64,000 bases of DNA from Lawsonella sp012842085 (GTDB lineage: Bacteria > Actinomycetota > Actinomycetes > Mycobacteriales > Mycobacteriaceae). The translations under genes and the position numbers were made by a program. The notes beneath the pieces were generated by a model, which saw nothing but the letters and a program-made list of their open reading frames with translations, did no database searches and was not told the origin of the DNA. Shown in pieces: positions 53,714-61,080 of the stretch (positions within the stretch are counted from its first letter, which is position 1; each line of letters opens with the position of its first letter). The stretch covers positions 1 to 64,000 of the forward strand of contig DAINXV010000001.1 of assembly GCA_036749735.1 (NCBI GenBank), in the 5' to 3' direction.

Positions 53714-54412
53714 ATGTGGAATGTTACCAGCAGATTGGAAGTACGCGTAACTGTCTTCCAAATTCGGCGTTGCGAAAATTCTGGACGCCTGCGCTTACAC
53801 ACGCTGCTGTGGGAACAATCCCGCGTGGATGACGTCTCATTATGGTCTCTACCAGGAGGTTGGCTGCGGGATGATGAAAACATTCAGGAGTCTGCGGAAC
53901 GTCAACTCTCCGAAAAAGTCGATGTGCATTCTTTGTCACACCTAGAGCAATTGCAAGTTTTTTCACAACCGAACCGCCGTAGTGACGGACGCGTCGTACT
54001 GTGCGCTTTTATGGGTATCATCCCGACCACGTCCGAGCCCACTTTGCCGGACGACACCCAATGGATTCCGGTGGATGCACTTCCCGACACGGTGGCAGAC
54101 CATGCAGCCGTCATCGCTGCTGCACAAGAACGGCTGCTCTCTAAATTGGGATACACGAACTTGGGCTTTGCCCTCTCCCCCGCCACCTTCACGATTTCAC
54201 AATTGCGAAAAATCTATGAAGCAGCATTGGGGTACCGAGTTGATGCCACAAATTTGCAACGAACCTTGCAACGCCGGGGAGTCATCCAGCCGACTGGAAA
54301 CTATTCGGAACCGGGCGACGAAGGGGGCCGCCCCGCAAAGCTCTATGCGTTTGTTCACAACGAATGTCGCGTGACGGACTCCAGCGCGATTCTGCGCCGC
54401 CCCCAAAACTAA
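53714..54412 (+). CDS. nrtR: NrtR-type regulator of NAD synthesis (Nudix fold plus winged helix)
   Basis: A 232-residue regulator. The N-terminal Nudix-like domain has a degenerate Nudix box at 48-71 (GGWLRDDENIQESAERQLSEKV). Several catalytic positions are changed (R-Q-L-S-E-K instead of R-E-x-x-E-E), so hydrolysis is unlikely. The C-terminal winged helix (about 155-215) ends in the typical GRPAKLYAF. NrtR proteins sense NAD metabolites such as ADP-ribose and repress NAD genes; divergence from nadABC supports this. Predicted leaderless. Confidence 0.88.
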   Translation: MWNVTSRLEVRVTVFQIRRCENSGRLRLHTLLWEQSRVDDVSLWSLPGGWLRDDENIQESAERQLSEKVDVHSLSHLEQLQVFSQPNRRSDGRVVLCAFMGIIPTTSEPTLPDDTQWIPVDALPDTVADHAAVIAAAQERLLSKLGYTNLGFALSPATFTISQLRKIYEAALGYRVDATNLQRTLQRRGVIQPTGNYSEPGDEGGRPAKLYAFVHNECRVTDSSAILRRPQN

Positions 54413-54419
54413 TCGGCCA

Positions 54420-54671
54420 CTAGTGCTCGAAATAATATGAGGAAATTTTTCCGTGCCGGGAACAAATAGCGGTCCATCCGGTAGGAACCACTTGGGTGAC
54501 CATGCGCCGCCCACACAGCGGACAGTAACGAAATGGCTCCAACCCTAGTTCGGCCGCTTTAAAAGGCGCGGGCTTTTCCTGGGTAAGATCCACTCCCCGA
54601 TATGGGTCGAACAGAAAGGGTTTTCCTTTAAAAATAAAATCCCGTAATTCGGTGCTGGTGACGGGCCGCAT
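54420..54671 (-). CDS. bsaP: Biotin synthase auxiliary protein (BsaP-like)
   Basis: An 83-residue protein with a CPLC motif (C50, C53) plus C70 and H73 (ICSRHG), suggesting metal or Fe-S binding. It resembles the small gene after bioB in mycobacteria (Rv1590), shown in recent work to be an auxiliary protein needed by mycobacterial BioB. The ATG overlaps the bioB stop (TAATG), so translation is coupled one to one with bioB. Assignment rests on the motif LGLEPFRYCPLCGRRMV, size and position. Confidence 0.82.
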   Translation of the reverse strand: MRPVTSTELRDFIFKGKPFLFDPYRGVDLTQEKPAPFKAAELGLEPFRYCPLCGRRMVTQVVPTGWTAICSRHGKISSYYFEH

Positions 54672-55708
54672 TAATCAACCTCATCCTTATTTTTGATAGG
54701 TATGCGCAGCTCATCGAGAATATCTAGGTCACGTTCTGGGGAGCAGCCCAAAGTGGTGAGGTAGTTGCCTGCAATGAATCCGTTGATACCTCCCAGTAGA
54801 CCTTCTTTCATACCTTCGTCACCGAGCGTAATTTCTCGACCTCCCGCAAAGCGCAAGGTGGCGTGCGGAAGCGCAAAACGAAATGCGGCAATAGTGCGCA
54901 GAGCATCCATCATCGGGACCAGGGGACGATCCTCGAAGGGAGTTCCGGGACGCGGATTAAGGAAATTAATAGGCACCTCGGTGGGGCCTAGTTCTGCCAG
55001 CTGATGTGCAAATTCGGCACGTTGCTCGAGAGTTTCACCCAGTCCGATAATGCCGCCGCAACACAATTTAATGCCCCGGTCCCGCACCCGCTGAAGAGTC
55101 TCCATACGGGTTTCCCAACTGTGTGAAGTAACAACTTCTGGGAAGAAGGAGCGGGCAGTTTCGAGGTTGTGGTTGTAGCGGTGTATCCCCATCTCAGCCA
55201 GTTCATCAGCTTGCTCGTCCGTGAGCATTCCCAGGGAGCAGGCAATGTGGATATCTACCTCTGCTCGGATAGCTTCGACGGCGGCCTTCAATTGGCTCAT
55301 CAGTTTTTTATCTGGCCCGCGCACCGCTGCCACCAAGCAAAATTCGGTGGCGCCAGTTTTTGCACTGTGTTTGGCTGACTCAACCACTTCGGGAATGTCA
55401 ATCCAGGCACTACGTACCGGAGATTTGAAAAGACCTGATTGAGCGCAGAAGTGACAGTCTTCGGGGCAGCCCCCTGTCTTGAGGCTCACAATGCCCTCTA
55501 GCTCAACTTTTTTGCCCAGCCATTTTTCACGGACTTCTTGTGCCAATGCCAGTGCGTCACGCACTTCCTCATCCGGGAGTTGCAGTACTCGCAAAATATC
55601 TTCTTCTGGCAGGGATTCTCCCCGCACCAGGCTATATTCGCGTGCTTTATCGAGGACGTGGGTTTCTTCTACCGTAGAATGTGCTTGAGACATAACATTA
55701 TTGAACAC
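54671..55708 (-). CDS. bioB: Biotin synthase
   Basis: Radical-SAM enzyme inserting sulfur into dethiobiotin. The [4Fe-4S] cysteines C81, C85 and C88 lie in GGCPEDCHFCAQS. Later motifs include YNHNLETARSFF and GGIIGLGET. Start: GTG 55708 lies 6 bases after TTTAAT and inside the BioQ operator, suggesting a leaderless transcript (345 residues, beginning MFNN). ATG 55693 is the alternative; neither has a Shine-Dalgarno. Coupled to bsaP downstream. Confidence 0.95.
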   Translation of the reverse strand: MFNNVMSQAHSTVEETHVLDKAREYSLVRGESLPEEDILRVLQLPDEEVRDALALAQEVREKWLGKKVELEGIVSLKTGGCPEDCHFCAQSGLFKSPVRSAWIDIPEVVESAKHSAKTGATEFCLVAAVRGPDKKLMSQLKAAVEAIRAEVDIHIACSLGMLTDEQADELAEMGIHRYNHNLETARSFFPEVVTSHSWETRMETLQRVRDRGIKLCCGGIIGLGETLEQRAEFAHQLAELGPTEVPINFLNPRPGTPFEDRPLVPMMDALRTIAAFRFALPHATLRFAGGREITLGDEGMKEGLLGGINGFIAGNYLTTLGCSPERDLDILDELRIPIKNKDEVD

Positions 55709-55714
55709 CGTTTA
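55702..55714. promoter_or_regulatory. BioQ operator at bioB/bioQ
   Basis: TGAAC-ACC-GTTTA matches the known corynebacterial BioQ site TGAAC-N3-GTTAC at most positions. It covers the bioB GTG codon and lies 29 bp before the bioQ ATG, so it can control both divergent genes. Confidence 0.72.
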
Positions 55715-55742
55715 ATTAAAGATTTCCACTTCTTGGAGCATC

Positions 55743-56330
55743 ATGACGCAGTTATCTCAACAACGTATTGTGGACGCAGCGACCGAAATTCTGCAGCGCT
55801 ACGGCCTCCAAGATCTCTCTATTCGAAAAGTCGCAACGTTGCTTGAAGTGCAGCCTGGAGCACTCTACTGGCACTTTCCTCACAAACAGGCGTTGCTAGG
55901 CGCTGTGGCTGAGCATATTTTAAACAGCCCCATTACCGCCTTCTCTGAGTCTTCCCTAGAAAATCAGGACCTCCCCGAATGGCAGCAGCAGTGCTTGCAG
56001 ATACTCTCGGATCTGCGCGCCAAGCTTTTGCATTACCGAGATGGAGCAGAGCTGGTAAGTGCTGCATTTTCTGCAGAAACTTGCACCATCCCCCACATCG
56101 ACACCCTTGCAGAAATCTTACAAACACACAGCGGCGCACACAGCCCTTCACTGGACACCGCACATGCCCTCATCGTGTTCGTATTGGGAGCTTGTGTTGA
56201 TGAACAAAGCCGTACACAGTTGACGGAGCTCACCGAAACACCCCCAGAAGCTGCAGCGACCACGCCTCAAAGCGATATCTTCCAGCTGGGTGCGACACTC
56301 TTTATGCGGGGAATTGAGGCCACCTACTAA
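55743..56330 (+). CDS. bioQ: TetR-family repressor of biotin genes (BioQ-like)
   Basis: A 195-residue TetR regulator with an N-terminal helix-turn-helix (LSIRKVATLLEVQPGALYWHFPHK, about residues 25-48) and a variable helical ligand domain. Assigned as BioQ because it is divergent from bioB, flanked by bioD and bioA, and BioQ-type operators lie at both bioB and bioA. GGAG 4 bases before the ATG at 55743. Its 3' end overlaps the convergent bioD by 4 bp. The ligand is not evident from sequence. Confidence 0.85.
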   Translation: MTQLSQQRIVDAATEILQRYGLQDLSIRKVATLLEVQPGALYWHFPHKQALLGAVAEHILNSPITAFSESSLENQDLPEWQQQCLQILSDLRAKLLHYRDGAELVSAAFSAETCTIPHIDTLAEILQTHSGAHSPSLDTAHALIVFVLGACVDEQSRTQLTELTETPPEAAATTPQSDIFQLGATLFMRGIEATY

Positions 56331-57100
56331 GCCAACCACGGCAGCTGCTGCCACCAGTCGCTACTGTGGCTTTCAACTATCGTTTTGAGCTCCGGCTCTA
56401 AAACTGCTGTCGACCCCGATGAAGACGGTATCCGCGCAATAACCGGAACATTTGTCACTCGGGTTACTTCCTGCTGATTAAGCATCATTGCCAGGTCGGG
56501 CTGAGTCGGCCATGTTCCCAAAACAATTCCGTCACACGGCACACCCGCTCGCTCAATTTCACGGACACTCAGCAAACAATGGTTCAGCATCCCCAAATCC
56601 GGTTGTGACACCAGCAAGAACGAAACCTTCGTGGCGGTGTCACGCGCAACCTCTTGGGCAATAGTAAGCACAGTAACTGGCTCCCCCGCTGAGCTTTCGC
56701 CAAGTCCCACCAAGAGCCCACCGGCACCCTCCACAAACAAAACATCCACATTGCGGGCGAGTTTCCTAATAGCATCCGCAAAAACCGTCGCAGGATAAAG
56801 GGGCATCTTTGCTCTCCGCGCCGCTAAATCCGGAGCTAAGGGCTCTGGGTATCGCACGAACTCGTCAACTACCAGCGGAATCGACGGGATGAGTGTTCGG
56901 ATGGCCGCAAGATCTCCGCGGTCCCCACTCTCCCACTCTCCCAGTTGCTCTGCCGAAACCTCCGTAACTCCAGTCTGCGCAGGTTTTATTACCCCAATTT
57001 TTAGGTCCGGTTGCGCACTGTGGGTAGCTGCCACCGCAGATGCTGTCGCAACAGTTTTACCCACATCCGTATTAGTTCCCGTAACAAAAATTATTCGCAT
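56327..57100 (-). CDS. bioD: Dethiobiotin synthetase
   Basis: ATP-dependent carboxylation of diaminopelargonate to dethiobiotin. The 257 residues have P-loop GTNTDVGKT at 8-16 and FVEGAGGLLVGL near 118-129. The ATG lies 4 bases after the bioA stop, so bioA-bioD are one unit. No bioF, bioH or bioC is in the window. Confidence 0.95.
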   Translation of the reverse strand: MRIIFVTGTNTDVGKTVATASAVAATHSAQPDLKIGVIKPAQTGVTEVSAEQLGEWESGDRGDLAAIRTLIPSIPLVVDEFVRYPEPLAPDLAARRAKMPLYPATVFADAIRKLARNVDVLFVEGAGGLLVGLGESSAGEPVTVLTIAQEVARDTATKVSFLLVSQPDLGMLNHCLLSVREIERAGVPCDGIVLGTWPTQPDLAMMLNQQEVTRVTNVPVIARIPSSSGSTAVLEPELKTIVESHSSDWWQQLPWLA

Positions 57101-57104
57101 TTAT

Positions 57105-58502
57105 TTACTCATCACTTTGGCGATTTCCCGATGTGGAAGCGGCAGCGATCATGCCGTCGCAAATAGTTTTAACCTGCTTCTCGTCACAAATAAACGGCGG
57201 CATGCAATAAATTAGGCGACCAAACGGGCGAATCCATACCCCTTGCTCGATAGCAGCTCGAGTCGCCGCCACCATGTCCACTGGTTCTTTCATTTCGACA
57301 ACGCCAATTGCACCTTTCACCCGAATGTCACTGACCCCGGGCAACTCTGCTGCGGGTGCTAGATACTTGCGGAGCAGTTTTTCGATCATTACACTGCGTT
57401 TTTCGTCAACAGCTTCCATCGCTAAGTCGACGGCAGCACTCCCAATGGCACAAGCCAATGGATTTCCCATAAAGGTAGGTCCGTGCATTAAGGCACCGGT
57501 GCCGGAGGAAATGGTTTCCCCGATATGTTTCGTGGTGAGTACTGCCGCAGAAGTGAGGTAACCTCCCGTCAACGCCTTGCCGATACACATAATGTCGGGG
57601 GTGACGCCACATTCTTCCAGCGCAAACATCGGACCCGTGCGGCCAAAACCAGTTGCGATCTCATCAAATATGATCAACACATTATGTTCGCGGCAAAGCT
57701 CCACCACTTTTTGCACTAATTCGGGACGATGAAAACGCATACCACCAGCGCCTTGCACCACAGGCTCAATAATTAATGCTGCAATCTCGTCCGAGCGGTC
57801 GTGGAGAATTGCGCGAACCTCATCCAGGTACTCCTTAAAGTCCTCATCAGCGCTACTGTCGGCAAATTCTCCTGGCGCTCCCATAAGCGAGCAGGAACTG
57901 TCAGCTGGGGGCGGTGGCAGAAAAATCTGCTTGCGCACCACGCCCTCCCACAAAGAATGCATTCCCCCTTCGGGATCACACACACTCATCGGCGTGAAAG
58001 TGTCTCCGTGGTAGCCACTCCGCCAAGTAAGCAGACGCGTTTTCTGGTGCAGTTTCGGATCTTCATGCGCTTTCCAGTACTGAAGCGCTATTTTTACGGC
58101 CACCTCAACTGACACAGAGCCTGAGTCGCAGTAGAAAATAGCTTCCAACTCCGCGGGAGTGAGGGCTAACAGTTTTTCACCCAGCTCGACGGCGGGAGCG
58201 TGGGTCAATCCCCCAAACATCACATGCGAAAAATTATCAATCTGTTTTTGCGCAGCAGCATTGAGCCGCGGATGCCGATACCCGTGGGCTGCTGCCCACC
58301 AGGAACTCATGGCGTCAATCACACGTGTCGGCTCATAGTCTTTCTGGCTGATGTATAAGTAAGGTCCATCAGCTGTAGAAACAACCCAACTATCCACCCC
58401 CGGAAGCGGACTATATGGGTGCCACAAATGTTCCCTATCAAAGTTTTCGATATCCGAACGTTTTTGAGCGGTTAAATGCTTATCAGAATAATTATTGAAC
58501 AC
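57105..58502 (-). CDS. bioA: Adenosylmethionine-8-amino-7-oxononanoate aminotransferase
   Basis: PLP class III aminotransferase using SAM as amino donor to make diaminopelargonate. Motifs: LWHPYSPLPG near the N terminus, SSWWAAAHGYRHP, FDEIATGFGRTG and PLP lysine K309 in CIGKALTGGYL. I start it at GTG 58502, 6 bases after CATAAT and within the BioQ operator (465 residues, beginning MFNN). The upstream ATG at 58535 has no Shine-Dalgarno and would read through the predicted -10. Confidence 0.95.
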   Translation of the reverse strand: MFNNYSDKHLTAQKRSDIENFDREHLWHPYSPLPGVDSWVVSTADGPYLYISQKDYEPTRVIDAMSSWWAAAHGYRHPRLNAAAQKQIDNFSHVMFGGLTHAPAVELGEKLLALTPAELEAIFYCDSGSVSVEVAVKIALQYWKAHEDPKLHQKTRLLTWRSGYHGDTFTPMSVCDPEGGMHSLWEGVVRKQIFLPPPPADSSCSLMGAPGEFADSSADEDFKEYLDEVRAILHDRSDEIAALIIEPVVQGAGGMRFHRPELVQKVVELCREHNVLIIFDEIATGFGRTGPMFALEECGVTPDIMCIGKALTGGYLTSAAVLTTKHIGETISSGTGALMHGPTFMGNPLACAIGSAAVDLAMEAVDEKRSVMIEKLLRKYLAPAAELPGVSDIRVKGAIGVVEMKEPVDMVAATRAAIEQGVWIRPFGRLIYCMPPFICDEKQVKTICDGMIAAASTSGNRQSDE

Positions 58503-58508
58503 TGTTCT
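58496..58508. promoter_or_regulatory. BioQ operator at bioA
   Basis: TGAAC-ACT-GTTCT, with a perfect GAAC-N3-GTTC core. It shares the 12-mer ATTATTGAACAC (58491-58502) with the bioB site (55697-55708). It covers the predicted bioA transcription and translation start. Confidence 0.75.
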
Positions 58509-58671
58509 ATTATGCGTCGAAAGCGGCCAAAACATAATTAATAAGTGAGGAATGCTCGAAGTATTCTTTAACTACCTCGTCAATGCATGTTTATTAGGGG
58601 TTGACGGGTATGATGTTGAGAGTCTGAACTCAAAGACCTTCTAACCACAGAAACTACGAGCAAAAAGACTG

Positions 58672-58702
58672 TTGACAATCTCATACAGTCGGTGACTTAT
58701 AG
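58672..58702 (+). promoter_or_regulatory. Predicted promoter of the acyltransferase gene
   Basis: A perfect TTGACA (58672-58677) and TTATAG (58697-58702) or CTTATA one base earlier, with an 18-19 bp spacer; leader of about 15 nt. The 221 bp between bioA and this gene also holds a second TTGACG near 58601 but no open reading frame that I can support. Confidence 0.5.
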
Positions 58703-58723
58703 AAACGCGAATAACACAGACTA

Positions 58724-61048
58724 ATGGCCCGAAAGAAAACTTCGAAGCAACCGACACAGACGTCTGCTGAGAGACCTCCGATACCTCAGCACCGTCACGT
58801 TTACCGCTACGACCTTGACGGACTTCGCGGATTAGCTATCGCCCTAGTCGTCATTTTCCACATTTGGTTTGGCCGTGTATCCGGTGGCGTTGACGTATTC
58901 CTTACCCTGTCCGGTTTCTTCTTCATCGGCTCCCAAATGCGCAATGCGGACCGCTACGGAAGCCTCAACCCCCTGCGGTCTATCTGGAAGACCCTCCGAC
59001 GCCTCCTCCCCACAATGGTGGTTGTTCTGGCAGCCACTGGCGTGGGAGTGCTGCTCGTTTTCCCACGTACACGCTGGGCAAACGTGAACGACCAGGTGCT
59101 CGCTTCACTGCTGTACTACCAAAACTGGAAGCTAGCCGCTCAGTCGGAAGACTATGCGCAGGCCGGTGCTGCGGTTAGCCCGCTACAGCATTTGTGGTCC
59201 ATGTCTGTTCAGGGACAGTTCTACCTGATCATTATTCTGATCTGCTGTGCTCTTGGATGGTTATTACATCGCTTCTGGCCTGGTAAATCAATCTTCACCC
59301 CCATGGCAGTGCTGCTCAGCATCGGCACTGCTCTAAGCTTTGGCTACGCGATCTACCTGCACCAAACCGACCAGATGCTCAACTACTACAGCACCTGGTC
59401 ACGCCTTTGGGAGCTTTTCCTTGGTGGCCTCTTAGCAACAGTCATCCACAAGATAAATATTAAAAGCGACTGGGTCAGATGGTTACTTACTATTGTCGGC
59501 CTATTTGCGCTCTTCACTTGTGGGCTTATTTTCAACGGTGTTGAGGAATTCCCCGGACCGTGGACTCTCTATGTTCTTGGTGCCACCGTTCTGCTCATCA
59601 TTGCTGGCCAGGCCCCAGAAGGACAAGAGCTTACCTGGCGCAATGCACCCTTTACTGCGCTGCTTGCCTCCAAGCCGCTGCGCGAACTGGGTCGCCTCGC
59701 ATACGCCCTGTACATGTGGCACTGGCCGCTGCTCATCCTGCTTCTCACCCACCTGAACCGACCACATCCGTCCAACAAGATCGGTGTCTTCATCCTGGTG
59801 GTTAGCTTGGCACTTGCCTGGTTCACCCACCACTACATTGAAGAGCCGCTGCGGATGAAAACTAAACGCCCCGCCGTGGCGCGCGAAGAACGGGCAGCTC
59901 TTCCCCCGCTTCGCAATCGTGTATTCGCAGCGTTGAAACCCAAACGGAGCTGGTTCAGCTGGAAGGCTATCGCCGGCACTTTGGTGGTTATCCTTACCTT
60001 CTGCCTGGTGGGCTTCCACGTCACCTGGAAGAACTACATTAAGACCCTCGACGGCCAGATCAAGTTTGAGCTGACTGCCGAGTTCCCTGGCGCCCGCGCC
60101 TTCACTGAAGACATGCCGGTCCCTAAGGACGTCAAATACCAGCCACGTCCTATCGACTCCAACCGGACGCTTCCGCGCTCCTCATTCGATGGCTGTATCT
60201 CCAACTTCCAAGACAACACCATTCACCGCAAGAAGCTGTGGCGGGAAGGCCAAGGCCAGCCCTGCGTCTACGGAAATGTCAATGCCGATCGCGCCATTGC
60301 ACTGGTGGGCGGATCCCACTCCGAGCACTGGCTGACAGCCTTGGATATCTTGGGTAAACGTCAAAACTTCCGCGTGGACGTCTACTTTAAGATGGGCTGC
60401 CCCCTCATGATTAGCGGCATGATTGATCTTCCCACCTCCAAGAAGCCCTATTACGGATGCTTGGAGTGGGGTGAAGATGTCTACCAAGACATTTTGAGGA
60501 AACAGCACGATTATGTTTTCACCACCGCCACCCGCCCCACCACGCTGGCTGGTGTCGGACCTGACATAGTACCGGCGCCTTATGTTGACCTGTGGCGCGC
60601 CTTCGAACGAGACGGCATGGAGGTTATCGCCATTCGCGATACACCCTGGTCTGTCCGCAACGACTACCCTGCAAACGTACCTGACTGCCTGGAGTCCGGC
60701 GGAGACGCCATCTCCTGTGGCATTAACCGACATGCAGCTTTGGCACGAGTTAACCCCGCCATCGCGGCCTCCAGGGGGCTGGACAACGTCCACCTTATGG
60801 ATCTCACCGACGCGCTCTGCATGACCGACATCTGCCCAGCAGTCATCGGCAACGTTATGGTCTACCACGACATGCACCACATGACGTCAGTTTTTGTTCA
60901 GTCACTCATCCCTGAATTCGCACGTCAATTCAACAAGATCACCAAATGGGGTCCTGTGACAAAACGGGGTGAAGATCTCAACACCACGATCTACCCCGGT
61001 ACGGAAGCTATTGTCCCATCGGAGCGAACCAACAGATCGCGAGATTAG
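58724..61048 (+). CDS. Membrane O-acyltransferase with C-terminal SGNH domain (OafA type)
   Basis: A 774-residue protein: cytoplasmic basic N terminus, acyltransferase-3 domain of about ten membrane helices (residues 35-395, with the R-x10-H pair RGLAIALVVIFH), one further helix near 420, then an extracytoplasmic SGNH domain. SGNH residues are S531 in GGSHSEHW and D716/H719 in HDMHH. Such proteins O-acetylate surface sugars or peptidoglycan; the target here is unknown. It lies 32 bp before glgX, and an equivalent acyltransferase (Rv1565c) neighbours treX in mycobacteria. Confidence 0.9.
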   Translation: MARKKTSKQPTQTSAERPPIPQHRHVYRYDLDGLRGLAIALVVIFHIWFGRVSGGVDVFLTLSGFFFIGSQMRNADRYGSLNPLRSIWKTLRRLLPTMVVVLAATGVGVLLVFPRTRWANVNDQVLASLLYYQNWKLAAQSEDYAQAGAAVSPLQHLWSMSVQGQFYLIIILICCALGWLLHRFWPGKSIFTPMAVLLSIGTALSFGYAIYLHQTDQMLNYYSTWSRLWELFLGGLLATVIHKINIKSDWVRWLLTIVGLFALFTCGLIFNGVEEFPGPWTLYVLGATVLLIIAGQAPEGQELTWRNAPFTALLASKPLRELGRLAYALYMWHWPLLILLLTHLNRPHPSNKIGVFILVVSLALAWFTHHYIEEPLRMKTKRPAVAREERAALPPLRNRVFAALKPKRSWFSWKAIAGTLVVILTFCLVGFHVTWKNYIKTLDGQIKFELTAEFPGARAFTEDMPVPKDVKYQPRPIDSNRTLPRSSFDGCISNFQDNTIHRKKLWREGQGQPCVYGNVNADRAIALVGGSHSEHWLTALDILGKRQNFRVDVYFKMGCPLMISGMIDLPTSKKPYYGCLEWGEDVYQDILRKQHDYVFTTATRPTTLAGVGPDIVPAPYVDLWRAFERDGMEVIAIRDTPWSVRNDYPANVPDCLESGGDAISCGINRHAALARVNPAIAASRGLDNVHLMDLTDALCMTDICPAVIGNVMVYHDMHHMTSVFVQSLIPEFARQFNKITKWGPVTKRGEDLNTTIYPGTEAIVPSERTNRSRD

Positions 61049-61080
61049 CGCGGCAATAGCCTGATTGAGAAGGGTAAAAA

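Noticed and set aside
60182..60880. 232-codon open frame opposite the acyltransferase
   Set aside because: Lies within the SGNH domain coding region; composition is that of an antisense shadow.
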